Shown here piece by piece: positions 27,440 to 40,600 of a stretch of 64,000 bases of DNA. The position numbers and the translations under genes were made by a program. The first letter of the stretch is position 1. Each line of letters starts with the position of its first letter. Under the pieces are notes generated by a model that was not told the DNA's origin, ran no database searches, and saw nothing but the letters and a program-made list of their open reading frames with translations. This DNA comes from Physella acuta. Its lineage: Eukaryota; Mollusca; Gastropoda; Physidae. The DNA lies in contig NW_026733098.1 of assembly GCF_028476545.1 (NCBI RefSeq), forward strand, positions 144,644 through 208,643. Reading direction: 5' to 3'.

Positions 27440-28815
27440 TATATAGTATATACAGGGAGAGAAGCGTGCCCAACGGGGCCTTTCATCTGCTCGAGTGATA
27501 CACCACTGAAACAAAACTATCTGTCAACCCGAAAGGGAATGGAATAATTCTCCAGGTGCGTGCCCCGGGGAAAGACAATTATAGAAACACTAATGCGAGA
27601 AATAAAAAGCTTTTTTTCCCCACCTGTTTTTAGAATCAGTCTGAAAAGGTGAGTGGCTATTTTAAAATAAACACATAACTCAGGTAAAAGGATCATCAAT
27701 CAAACATTGTTTTATAACCTCTGACGAAAGAGTATCCATTGAATATTTAAATTATATTTCGGGAAAAAAGTCAACATATAACCAAATTTAATTCGGATAA
27801 AAATCAATGCTATATTTCTGGCGACAGCTACTTTTGTTAAATTCATTAAATGAATCGATGGTTAGGGGGAGGGAGGGACGGACTGAGGAAGGGGGGGGGA
27901 TACCAAACTTCTGGACAACTTTTTCAAGCCTCCTGCGTCGTGTTATGTCTAAATGGCCAGTGTTAAACAAATCGATTGTTTGTCAATATGGGGCGGCGGT
28001 ATGGGAGAAGCGGCGGGAAATTTTATGGGAGGGGGGGGGGGGGGTGGGAGAAATGGGGAATGGGGAAAAGCCGATTTGGAAAATCGTATCTGACAGGGTG
28101 CCGTTTGCTTGCTGATGATGGTGTTATGCGCGCTTGACCTACAGAAGTGGTGTTGTTATCTGTGTGTTGTTTTGTGCTGCAGTTAGTGTCTGATGTTTTC
28201 ATTGTCTGCTATCTTCATTGTCTGCTATCTTCGTTGTCTGTCTTCATTGTTTGCTATCTTCATTGTCTGTTTTTTTCACGATCTGTTTTCTTTGTGTCCT
28301 CATTGTCTGCTGTTTTCGTTATTTACTGACTCAACTGTGCTCTCTGCTGTCTTTAAAGTCTGCGTCCTGTGCCGTGTCTTAGTTGCCTGTTACATATGTC
28401 TCATGTATATCCCCTCCCCCCATCGTCACTACCCATTGAGTTCCCCGCGACATAGTCCCTACTGAACCACCCCACCGTTATAACTGAACCATCCCACCCC
28501 ACCAAAATCTTTACAACTGAACCATCCCACCACTCTACTCACCATCCCTAACGATGCCCACAACCACCAAGCTGAATCAACCCCCCCCCCACAAATAAAC
28601 TCCTCCCCCCGATTTTTACTAAACCACCCCTCCCCATCGTTACTGCTCAGTTATCCCGCCCCCCCGCCCCTCTACTCACCTTTACTGACCCAGCCCCATC
28701 CACCACCGTCTCTACTGATTTTCAACCCCATCTTCACACTGAACTAGCCATCACACAAATGAGCCCCACCCACCTCTCCCCATTTCACACTTAACCAGCC
28801 CTCACCATCATACTG
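27440..28815. other. Low-complexity intergenic stretch
   Basis: No gene supported. Contains G runs at 27890 and 28030, a run of CATTGTCTGCTATCTT-like repeats at 28195-28330, and a C-rich zone of ACTGAACCATCCCACC-like repeats at 28440-28800. Confidence 0.55.
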
Positions 28816-28818
28816 AAC

Positions 28819-29004
28819 CAGAGTTTCTTCCAGGCATCTCTTCGGGGGGGCGAAAATTATTACCGCCCCCCCCCCCCCCGAACGAAATGAAAATTATATA
28901 ATTTATATAGAAAATATATACTTTTCACAGTGTCCGCCCCCCCCGAAGAAAGTTTACCGCCCCCCCCCCCCCGAAGATTTCAAGTGTTTCTGGAAGAAAC
29001 ACTG
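28819..29004 (+). mobile_element. Family B MITE with 8-bp target duplication
   Basis: CAGAGTTTCTTCCAG and CTGGAAGAAACACTG are inverted ends, and TACTGAAC flanks the element exactly on both sides (28811-28818, 29005-29012), which places family B among hAT-type elements. C runs and GAACGAAATGAAAATT make up the interior. Confidence 0.9.
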
Positions 29005-29484
29005 TACTGAACTATACCCCCCCCTTCCCCCATCACATTGAATTCACATAGAATATCAGCTCGCCTGAACTGATACAAGTCTATCAGAAAACAAGCTCTT
29101 TTTTTTCTTAGATAGAATATCAACCCCCCTCCGCCCCCCTTCCCTGAAGTGAAACAAGTCAATCACAAACTGTTTTTTTGCTGACATCAGCATGCTGCGT
29201 GTCACCAGTACTTGTCAGGTTTAATTAATTTGTAATTTTTTTTAAAAGTCGGACATTTGTGTGAAAGACAAACTTGTGAAATCGATACCTTTTCACGTGG
29301 GTAACGCTTTTAAAAATGACTGACTAGATAAATCAATACACTCTAAGGCAGTCATCACTAGAGAAATCACATGCTTGATCAATCACTGCATTTCATCGTT
29401 GATAAAAGTACTTGCAAGAAGTGCCCAGACAACGACAGCAGTCAGTAAATTAAAAGGCAGGTCTATGGTATGACAAAAAGAACA

Positions 29485-29870
29485 CTGTTAGCGGTCACTG
29501 GTCATGTCTGTCTTCCTGTATGGATGTGAGGTGAGGACCGTCAACGCCGACCTGCAGAGAAGAATCCAGGCCCTGGAAATGAGAGGTCTACCCACTCTAG
29601 GGATTATTGTCAAATCTGGAACATAAAGATGGTATGGACATGTCACAAGAACCAACGGCCAATCCAAAACAACAATGCAAGGCACCGTGCCAGGAGGGAG
29701 ATGAAGTGGAAGGTAAGGACGGCATTGGATGCAAGACATCAAAGTCTGGACTGGGCTACCCGTAGCAGAACTACGCAGGGCAGCAGAACATTGAGAAATG
29801 TTGCAGATAGTTATGAAAAAAATCAACTGTGGTGGTCTTAACAATCCTGATATTGGGAAGATTGAATGAT
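29485..29870 (+). mobile_element. LINE 3' fragment, reverse-transcriptase C-terminal end
   Basis: In shifting frames the sequence reads VFLYGCE, RRIQALEMR, WYGHVTR, SKTTMQGTV and a final basic segment, the usual C-terminal end of RTE/jockey-type LINE polymerases. At least two frame breaks and internal stops make it inactive. It ends in a GATTGATT tail, as 5'-truncated LINE copies often do. Confidence 0.72.
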
Positions 29871-30150
29871 TGATTTATTGATTGATGTATGGAAAGGTGG
29901 ATGGGTGGATGGGTGGATGTATGGATGGGTGGATGGAATGATGGACTGATGGATTGATGGATTGATGGATTGATGGATTGATGGATTGACGGATTGACGG
30001 ATTGATGGATTGATGGATTGATGGATTGACGGATTGATGGATTGATGGATCGATGGATCGATGGATTGATGGATTGGTGGATTGATGGATTGATGGATTG
30101 ATGGATTGATGGATTGATGGATTGATGGATTGATGGATTGATTGATTGAT
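29868..30150. repeat. (GATTGATG) minisatellite
   Basis: About 35 copies of the 8-mer GATTGATG with GACG and GATC variants, immediately downstream of the LINE end; probably expanded from the LINE tail. Confidence 0.92.
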
Positions 30151-30384
30151 TGATTGATTAATCGTTGACAGAAAAAAAAATTGCTCGTCGTCAAAAAGTA
30201 AGATAGGATGAAGCAATTTCATTAATCAATGCTGATTCTCAAGCGTACATTGGAAACTCATTCCGTAAAAGCCATCATTTTGATAAACATCTTTTATGTT
30301 TGCCATGGTTTACCTCCCCTGGTCATCTATTACACGGTTACCTCCCTTGTCGCCAAATTATTCCATTATAAACTGCAGATCGTT

Positions 30385-30555
30385 GATGTGGCGTGTTTGT
30401 ACTACACAGTGGGTGGATTGTAAAGATTTAATCTGTGTCGTGTAGGGATGTACTACACAGTGGGTAGATTGTAAAGATTTAATCTGTGTCGTGTAGGGAT
30501 GAACTACACAGTGGGTGGATTGTAAACATTCAATCTAGGTCGTGTAGGGATGGCA
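30385..30555. repeat. Three 58-base tandem units
   Basis: TACTACACAGTGGGTGGATT-TGTAAAGATTTAATC-TGTGTCGTGTAGGGATG is repeated three times. No gene nearby. Confidence 0.85.
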
Positions 30556-30559
30556 GCAC

Positions 30560-31000
30560 CAAGAGAAAAGGCAGCGCCATGCGAAGAGAGTTTAAACTGT
30601 CTTCTAAACCCCCTACCCCTCCCCTTACCACCCCCCCTACCCCACCGCAGTCTGGAACTGACGTTGATAAAGTCGTAGAAAGTGGGTAGCTGTTTTAAAA
30701 AATGTGAGACTTTTATTTAGTTTTTTTCACAAGATTATTTTTTTAATAACCCACTATGTTCTTGACAGAATTAGGTAGATGTTGATTAGAGAAAGTGTGA
30801 GGAAGGGGGGGGGGCACGAGGAGGGGAGGGGCATGAACGTCAATTTAATGTCGTCGACGCTTGGTCGATTAGTGAAGAACAGCATCAAGGAAAAAGAGGG
30901 TGGGGGGGGGGGATATTGGCTTAAATCGGGTGTGGTCATTTATTGACATTATACACTGATTAACCGAATAAAATCTTATTTGGTATCAGTACTTCGCTCA
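30560..31000. other. Intergenic, nothing recognised
   Basis: Purine and pyrimidine runs near 30605-30650 and 30800-30910; no supported gene. Confidence 0.5.
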
Positions 31001-31004
31001 AAGC

Positions 31005-31872
31005 CCTACCCTAACACTAATGCTACATTCACCCTAGTCCTAATGCTACATTCACCCTAGTCCTAATGCTACATTCACCCTAGTTCTAAGGCTACATTCA
31101 CCCTAGTCCTATTGCTACAATCACCCTAGTCCTATTGCTACATTCACCCTAGTCCTAATGCTACATTCACCCTAGTCCTAATGCTACATTCACCCTAGTT
31201 CTAAGGCTACATTCACCCTAGTCCTATTGCTACAATCACCCTAGTCCTATTGCTACATTCACCCTAGTCCTAATGCTACATTCACCCTAGTCCTATTGCT
31301 ACATTCACCCTAGTCCTAATGCTACATTCACCCTAGTCCTAATGCTACATTCACCCTAGTTCTAAGGCTACATTCACCCTAGTCCTATTGCTACAATCAC
31401 CCTAGTCCTATTGCTACATTCACCCTAGTCCTAATGCTACATTCACCCTAGTCCTAATGCTACATTCATCATAGTACTAAGGCTACATTCACCCTAGTCC
31501 TAATGCTACATTCACCCTAGTCCTAATACTACATTCACCCTAGTCCTAAAGCTACATTTACCCTAGTCCTAATGCTACATTCACCCTAGCCCTAATGCTA
31601 CATTCACCCTAGTCCTAATGCTACATTCACCCTAGTCCTAATGCTACATTTACCCTAACCATAATGCTACATTCACCCTAACCCTTATGCTACATTCACC
31701 CTAGTCCTAATGCTACATTCACCCTAGTCCTAATGCTACATTCACCCTAGTCCTAATGCTACATTCACCCTAGTCCTAATGCTACATTCACCCTAGTCCT
31801 AATGCTACATTCACCCTAGTCCTAATGCTACATTCACCCTAGTCCTAATGCTACATTCACCCTAGTCCTAAT
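31005..31872. repeat. 23-base minisatellite (CTAATGCTACATTCACCCTAGTC)
   Basis: About 38 copies of a 23-base unit built from ATGCTACATTCACCCTAG and TCCTA. Variant units (AAGGC, ATTGC, TACAATC) recur in the same order in blocks at 31060-31150, 31180-31260 and 31350-31430, so multi-unit segments were duplicated. Not telomeric, although CACCCTA recalls it. Confidence 0.93.
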
Positions 31873-32066
31873 GCCTTTAATGACTGGGGTTCTGAACTCG
31901 AGACATTTAGATTAAGCAAGCATACGCTCTCCCTCCCGACCACACCGTCCCTGCTTTGCTATTGTTTGCGACCAATACTTTGCTTTACAAGCATGTGTCA
32001 GCGACCAATACTTTTCTCTCGAAGCACATGTCTGTGAACATACTTTATGTCAGCTATGGTCTAGAC

Positions 32067-32282
32067 CAGGGGTCTCCAAACTTTTCAGTTCGAGGGCCGC
32101 ATTAACTATCAAATTTCAGTTCCGGGGCCAGTTACTTCCAGGCATGTATTTGATTTTTCTGGCCAAAGTTCCTCAGCTATCACCAACAAAGGATTTTTCT
32201 TGGAAAAAAATATCTCAGCGGGCCGGATGAGAAGACTTTGCGGGCCGCATGCGGCCCGCGGGCCGTAGTTTGGAGACCCATG
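32067..32282. mobile_element. hAT-type MITE with 8-bp target duplication
   Basis: Starts CAGGGGTCTCCAAACTTTTC and ends GTAGTTTGGAGACCCATG, inverted ends of the widespread hAT type. GTCTAGAC flanks it on both sides (32059-32066, 32283-32290). The interior contains GGGCCGCAT and GCGGGCCG. Non-coding. Confidence 0.92.
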
Positions 32283-32299
32283 GTCTAGACTCTAAACGA

Positions 32300-33440
32300 T
32301 GCATTTGTTTTATTTACTACAAAAATGTCACTCTATACTTGGCAACAAATGTTAATGGGCATCAACGAGTGGACGAAAAGCCTTCCAACATTCTTTTTAT
32401 CGTTGACATGGCTACATCGTGTATTTGTCAATTTTTCTTTTATAGCGGCCGTAAAAAAAATGTAAAAAAAAAAACAACCTAAGATTGAAAAAAAACATTT
32501 TTAATTTATTATTTATATATTCAATGATCTAAAAGATGCAAATTTAGAGAACTTGAAAATAACTTTGTGTTCTTTCATTAATATTCATAAGGCCTAAGTT
32601 ATAAACCTGAGTTGCACTTTCTTAAGGCAAGCATTGATTGGCTGTACACAAACTCCGATATCGATCTTCTAAAAACCCGACGTTGTAGTACTTCGTACTC
32701 GACACTTTGACGATAAAATTTAAAAGTAATTCATATTTTTTACCACATTGCCTAGTTATGCAATATTTATTTACTTTTTCATTTACCAAATAAAAACAAC
32801 CGAATTTTTATTTTTTTTATATTTTTTTATTCCCGAACATACTAAAAACCTAACATCCAATTTTTAGGCTGACAAATACCAGAAGGTCAGTTTTTTTATA
32901 TAACCGTTTTCATTTTAATAACATCGTACATGGTTTTAAAATAATTAATGGGCCTTTCGGCTATTTTCGAGACTATGCTCGTTGGTGTCCATGTAAATTA
33001 TGCTTGTGTTGTGAAGTTGTCACAATTTGCTCTTAGTTTAGCTAAACTTATTCAGTGCAATCTTAAACAAATACAGTAAAATGTAATACTAAACATATAC
33101 AGTACAATGTAATACTAAACATATACAGTACAATGTTCTACTAAACATATTCAGTACAATGTTAAGCTAAACAAATATAGTACAATCTTAAACTAAACTA
33201 ATACAGTACAATGTTAAACTAAATATCCAATCTTATACTAAACATACACAGTACAACGTTTTTACTAAACATATGCAGTGCAATGTTAAACACACTACAG
33301 TGTTGAACTAGATACAGTGTAGTTGTCCTTCAGGCCTATTAGTTACAGATAGCAAGCCGATAAAGTAGGACAAAGATATCTTGTAGAATTTTGATTAAAA
33401 CACAGATCTGATTACGACACGGAACGAACACAGGTAGACC
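32300..33440. other. Upstream flank of the GH31 gene
   Basis: Mostly AT-rich. A degenerate ~24-base repeat (ACTAAACATATACAGTACAATG), about ten copies, occupies 33065-33310. The 5' untranslated exon of the GH31 gene probably ends at 33462. Confidence 0.55.
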
Positions 33441-33454
33441 GGCATTGTACCAAC

Positions 33455-34533
33455 ATGCTCAGGTAAATCTATTTTAGTTAGATCAATCTTCTTTTTGAGT
33501 TTATACTACATATTCACTTACATAATACTTTCGGTTATACGACATATCCATGTATAAGATACATCCATTCACACGACACATTCATTTACACGACACACTC
33601 GCTTATCCGACACAATGGTAAACAATTACTTAGACGACACATATAGCTATCCTACATTATTTTTTTTAATCCGTATCTTTTGATATTTCTCTCTCCATTA
33701 CTTAGCATTTTGACCTTTGCACGATTGGGATATTGTATTAAAAAATAAACCTTCACACTGCACTATTCCTGAGCTCAGATAAATACTTATATTTTTTCAT
33801 AATCTTAAAAGTTTCCCTTTCAAACATGACGGTCTATGGGGCAAGTGAAGTAGAGTTCACTTGTTTCTGTTACCTCGGCATATGAAGAGATAGTGTGGTC
33901 AGCACTATGCCCAGCCGCCTTTACTTTCCCGAACGTGAGTTAGGTACCCATCAGAGTTGGGTGGACTCATGGACGGTCTACTGACTTGAACCCGGATTCG
34001 AACTCGAGACTTACGGTTTAGCAGTCCAGCTCTCTACCGCTAGACCACTCCGTCCCATCTTCTTTCATAAATATACAATAAATACTCCCACTTTTGATAT
34101 ACTGAGCAGAGGCGTTGTTTAATAATGTCGCTGGTTATATACTAAGGTGTTAGAGTTCGCTCCCCTGCATCCAACGCTAAAAGAACAAATAACTTTACTG
34201 AGAGCTGGTGGGGAACGACAAAATTAAAGCAATTCTAAGTCAATTTCAGTATCGATTAAGGCTTATAAAATATGAGAAAATCTAATTAATCGGGCCCGCG
34301 GGTTTTAATGACACGAGGGATTATCTGTCTCGGACTATGGGTCGTAAATGGCAGAGTGGCTTCCCCTGAAAAAGATTCTTCAACCGTTGCCCATGGTTAC
34401 CTCATCAAAAATGGATTAAATCAAAATTGATGGTGTTTTCTTCCAGGTGCTTGTGTAATCTTTACAATCTTAGAAAGCTTTAGAATCGTCTGCCCTTTGT
34501 ACAATCTGGCTATGCTAAGAGTTTACTAACTTC

Positions 34534-34629
<96 letters not shown>

Positions 34630-37600
34630 TACAGATTATTCCCAGCCACTTTCACCATTCTCCTGGTCTATTGGCTAGTTTACTTTCACGTGGATGCCAG
34701 TCTGCCGTTTAGTATTTCTGATAAAGGTCAAGGCTTCACTGTGTCCATCGATGACCTACAGGTGAGAAATGTTCCGACTTCTGGTGGTCGATACGGTATT
34801 TGAAGTAGAGTTAACCTAGTAGTGTTCGTAGTATTTTCATAGTTTATGTGTTTTGTCTCTTGCAATGCCACCTTTATTTTCCCAACTCAGGACAGGTACA
34901 CAATTAAGCTGTATAGACTCATAAAAGTTCTCACGCAAGCAGGGCAGGAAAATTTCTTGGTGGGCTCCTAATGAAAAATTTCCGGTTGGCCCCAAGGAAA
35001 AATTCTCGGTGGGCCCCCAAGAAAAAAAAATCCGCTGGGTACATAGAAAGGGTGCTGTAATAGTCGATGGAACACGATACTTGTGAGCTAGAAACCGTAT
35101 ACTCTACCACCTGACCAATACCTTACTTGATTTGCAATAGATAAACAACCATCCTGTATTGAGTAAACTCTACATTACACCTAAATGGGATGGCGTGGTC
35201 GTATGGTAGTGTACACGACTGCTGACCCGAAGTCTTGGGTTCGGATAGACACACTACTGAACAAGTGTCCAATAGAAAGCCAAGTTGGAAATAGAATTAC
35301 TTGTTACTTTTTCACTATACGTAAAATAAACTCTGGATTATTATTCTTCTTTTTCTTCTTCTTCGTTTTTAATTTTTAGTGTTGGAAGGGATCGAGCCTT
35401 ATCTGCCAGCGGGTTTGAACTCGAGACTTATTCGAATATATCAACCATCACAATTAAGGATACGTGTCAACTGGTTATGCGCCATTGTGGCCATTGACTC
35501 CGATGTCAGCCTTTTTTTGGATTTGCTTCCATAGCCTTTGTCCAACCAAGAACAAACTACAAGGCAGCAGTTGTTTGATTTTGGAGTTGTCTGAGTTGTC
35601 TCTCCTAGCATAGTGGCTGTCTCCAGCTAACGAGACTCATCTGCCCGAGGGTTCGAACTCAAGACTTTTCGGTTTAGCAACCATGAGCTTTACCGACTCG
35701 ACATTAAGTAATTAAGTAAAAGATGTGACGTAACTTCCAAGTCACGTGATGATCCCCAGGTATTGCAGCACTTACCTGACTCCCCGATCCTGTATGTTGG
35801 GACCGGAGTGACCCAGCTGCCGGAGGATTCTGGGAACTTTTTTATCCAAGACTACGTCACATCGAGAATACCCCTTGTCGATTACCTCATTTCCTGTGGG
35901 CAGACAAACTGCAGTGTGCTACTTAGTCGGGGAGAGACTTTTGTAAGTTAGTGTTTGGCTTTTGACTTAGTCGGGGGGGGGGGGGGGGGAGACTTGTTTA
36001 AGATTGTGTTTCGCTTTTGACTTAGTCGGGGATGGGGGACTTTTGTAAGTTAGTGTTTGCCTTTTGACTTAGTCGGGGGGGGGGGGGAGACTTTTGTAAG
36101 TTAGTGTTTGCCTTTTGACTTAGTCGGGGGGGGGGGGGAGACTTTTGTAAGTTAGTGTTTGGCTTTTGACTTAGTCGAGGTGGGGGAGGAAGTGGGGGAA
36201 CGACTTATATAAGTTAGTGGTGGACTTTTGACTTAGTCGGGGAGGGGGAAGGGGGGAGAAGTGTGTAAGTTAGTTTGGAAGACACTTTTGTAAGTTTGTC
36301 AGTGGGAGACTTTGGTGAAAGTTAGTGGTCGACTTTTGACTTAGTGGGGACTTATGTAATTTAGTGCTCAACCTTAAGTGACACCAAAGCTGTTTTAAAT
36401 TATTTTTATTCCCCACCCATTATCGTCATATGTCGTGGAAAAATGGGGTTAAAATACAAAAAGTTCATTTAGAAAGAACAGCAGATACATAAACAAAAAA
36501 ACACATAATTTAGCTTAGGGCGGAACATTGATTGAGGGGAGAGGGAAGAAGGGTCTTCGTCTGTTGTGTTAAGGAAAAAGTTTAGACCTTTAAGTCGTGT
36601 GTGAAATGGTTATAGTCAAATGGGGGTCATCCATAAGTGACGGCACGCTTTTTTGACGATTTTTACCTCCTACCACACACATCGTTACAAAAAGCCAGAT
36701 TTCCCCCCCCCCCCCCCTAAAATGACGTCACACCTCAGCAGTTGAATTTTTCTTAAAAACATCGATATTTTTCCAACATCTTGTCTGAACTCTGTCAAAT
36801 TAGAGTATTTTAATCAATTCCTATTACAATTTATAAAAAAAAAACGTTTTCTAACTTTTTTTTTTTTATAATGCAAAAGTGTAACGTCACACCATCTGAG
36901 CCACACCCCTCCCCTCGCCCTCATCACACACCGACATAAAATTACGGACCCCCCCCCCCCCCTCCCCCCCTACGAGTGTGACGTCATTTATGGACGACCC
37001 CTAAGCTGTTTTAATTGAGTCGATGTCTATGAACTCTATCCTCCAGGCTGTATTGAGCTTCCGCTCCGAACTTGGACAACCACTAGTCGTCAGCGTACAA
37101 GACTCGAGCTCCGATTTCGACCGAGTTTGGTTCCGAGTTTACGCGGAAGTTGACGAGGAAGTCTACGGCGGCGGCGAACAGTATTCGTATTTCAACCTAC
37201 GTCACAGGGAGGGCGATGGCGAAAACGTTTTCCCGATGTGGGTCAGGGAGCAAGGTACGTTTTGTTTATGTAAGGACACGGCACACATTAGATGTCAGAA
37301 AGTGAATTGTACTGTAAAGGCTTGCTGGCAATTTTTCCTTCAGAGTTTTCAATATTTTAGAAATAAAAAAAAAATGTGTATAAAATACTTCAGAAGAAGG
37401 GTAAAGTGTCTCTTTCAGTGAGCTTTCCACGAAAGCATTTCTACCGCACCCTCGACCATGTCAACACCCCCCCCCCTCTCCGCAATAAAATATTTAGAAT
37501 ACAATTCAAACCCATGGGCAGACGAGGCTCGATAGCGTAGGACAGTTGTCTCCCAAAGAGAGACAACTGCAAAATGAAACAATTGCTGCCTGTGGTTTGT

Positions 37601-40600
37601 TCTTGGTTGGACAAAGCTATGGAAGCAAATCCAAAAAGAAAAGACAGGCTGACATAGGAGTCAACTATGGCTTAAATATAGCTCATAGCAAGTTGACATG
37701 TAATACTTAAATTGTTTTGGAAGGAATTCCTCTTAAGATTTCATGAATCTCAATCTCACGAACTCTCTTAAGGGCTATATATTATAAGTGAGCTTTTAAT
37801 AGTTTTAAATACAAAAATAAAGTAACATAAAAAAAGTCTACGAAAACAAAGTAATAAAAACCGAGGCTACAAAAACAAAATAATTAAAAACAGAAGCCCA
37901 AAAGAAACGAAAAAAAAACTTATAAATAAGTTTAACAAAAACAAATTTAAAAAGATGTAAATAGTTATAAACGAACCTAAATAACAAACTTAGATAACAA
38001 ACTGGCGTATAGAAAGAGTTCACGTTAATTTGAAATGCTCTTCGTGACTAGTTCATTTCTTCACAAACCAATCTACATTACCCTATAGACGTTCCCAGGC
38101 AACTAAAAAACAAATCCTATTTTATTTTTACAAAACGAAGTAACATTGAGTAGGTCAACAGCTAACTGTAATGAAAACTTCTTCATGTGTAAATAAGGTA
38201 AATAGGTGGTATTAGTACTGGATGACACGATTTTAAAAGTCATAAAGTTTTTCGGTTGAATAAAATGTCTTGAAAATTATTCAAATGTACATAATTTAAT
38301 TATCAGGCCATTGATCTTGATGACCTTCGTTTTTTTCTGGCCAAGGTGTGGGAAGAAACAAAAGCACTCAACTTACTTTCGTGATGGACACTCTAGACAA
38401 GGCGGGGGGAGATTACCACACGAGTTACTTCCCCCAGCCCACGTACCTTTCCTCTCGGCGCTATTACCCTCCATTATAATGGATTGTCTTACTCCGTGTT
38501 TGACTTTAGGTAATGGATCTTTTTTTGTCATTACTCTTTAAATTAACCCACCTTTCTTTTCTGTATTACAAGCTTATATTTTGGTCTGAATGTTTGTGGG
38601 TTTATGGAGAAATCTTTATCTTAATTTATTTTCGATACAACGGAAAAATAATTATTTTTTCTTATGTGATAAGATACTGAATTAATTTAAAAAATTATTG
38701 AAATATTATATATTCAATAGCAATAAACGCCGTAACTAGATTATTTAGATTTAGTGAGGGTTCGCAGCTACCGATTCATCATTTGTGTTATGAGTATTTT
38801 AGTGGGGCCTATACTGTAGTGCCAATCACTCTAGGTCCCATACTAATGTATTACTATAGGCCCCATGCAATTGTATGACTATAGGTCCCATGCTTATGTA
38901 TGACTATATATCTCATGCTAATGTATGACAATAGATTCCATGCTAATGTATGACTATAGGTCCCATCCTATAGTATCACTTTAAGTCACATTCTATTGTA
39001 TCACTGATGGTCCCATGCTAATGTATGATGATAGGTCCCAAACCATAGTATCACTGTAGGTCTCTTGCTAAAGTATCACTGTAGGTCCTTTGCTAAAGTA
39101 TCACTGTAGGTCCCAAACCATAGTATCACTGTAGGTAAGTAGCACTGTAGGTCCCATGCTGTAACATCACTGGTAGGTCCCTTGATAAAGTATCACTGTA
39201 AGGTCTTTTACTAAAGTATCACTGTAGGTCTCTTACTAAAGTATCACTGTAAGTCTCTTACTAAAGTATCACTGTAGGTCTCTTACTAAAGTATCACTGT
39301 AAGTCTCTTACTAAAGTATCACTGTAGGTCTCTTACTAAAGTATCACTGTAGGTTTCTTACTAAAGTATCACTGTAGGTCTCTTACTAAAGTATCACTGT
39401 ATGGTCTCTTACTAAAGTATCACTGTAGGTCTCTTACTAAAGTATCACTGTAGGTTTCTTACTAAAGTATCACTGTAGGTCTCTTACTAAAGTATCACTG
39501 TAGGTCTCTTACTAAAGTATCACTGTAGGTCTCTTACTAAAGTATCACTGTAGGTCTCTTACTAAAGTATCACTGTAGGTCTCTTACTAAAGTATCACTG
39601 TAGGTCTCTTACTAAAGTATCACTGTAGGTCTATTGCTAAAGTATCACTGTCAAGTGAACACTTGGTCTGACTGAAGACACAGACCGCTGGCACTAAATT
39701 CTGCCCGACATATTGTCTGTCACAGGAGTTCCCGTTTCCACGAGATTTTTTATCCTGGGGAAGACCGGAAGTCTCTATTTCAACAAGGCCGGCTCCCTGC
39801 TCGACGCCGTCACGGAACTGACGTCATTCCTGGGTCGTATGCCGGAACTTCCGGAATGGCTGCTGGGCGGGGCGGTGTTGGGTGTTCAAGGCGGGACTGA
39901 TACGGTGAGTGTAGGTAGTAGACTATGGGGGGGGGGGGGGGGGGGGGGTTGGGTGTTCAAGGCGGGACTGATACGGTGAGTGTAGGTAGTAGACTATGGG
40001 GGGGGGGGGGGGGGTTGGGTGTTCAAGGCGGGGACTGATACGGTGAGTGTAGGTAGTAGACTATGGGGGGGGGGGGGGGGGGGGGGGGGTTGGGTGTTCA
40101 AGGCGGGACTGATACGGTGAGTGTAGGTAGTAGACTATGGGGGGGGGGGGGTTGGGTGTTCAAGGCGGGACTGATACGGTGAGTGTAGGTAGTAGACTAT
40201 GGGGGGGGGGGGTTGGGTGTTCAAGGCGGGACTGATACGGTGAGTGTAGTGTAGGTAGTAGACTATGGGGGGGGGGGGGGGGGGGGGGTTGGGTGTTCAA
40301 GGCGGGACTGATACGGTGAGTGTAGGTAGTAGACTATGGGGGGGGGTTGGGTGTTCAAGGCGGGACTGATACGGTGAGTGTAGGTAGTAGACTATGGGGG
40401 GGGGTTGGGTGTTCAAGGCGGGACTGATACGGTGAGTGTAGGTAGCAGATTATGGGGGGGGGGGGCGATAGGGGTGGGGCGGTGGGGCGGTATTGGGTGG
40501 TCAAGGCGGGACTGATACGGTGAGTGGTGGATAGGTAGTAGATTATGGGGGGGGGGGGGGGGGGCTATAGGGGTGGGGGTGGGGCGGTGTTGATTGTTCA

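Noticed and set aside
29838-30222. Ser-Ile-Asn-Gln repeat protein, minus strand
   Set aside because: Translation of the GATTGATG minisatellite.
31005-31872. Interstitial telomere repeat (CACCCTA words)
   Set aside because: The unit is 23 bases and not built of CCCTAA; short CCCTAACCCTA words near 61790 are also too few.
38346-38509. Programmed frameshift in GH31 exon 5
   Set aside because: No slippery heptamer or downstream structure is evident, and the next junction is also out of frame; indel error or recent decay is simpler.
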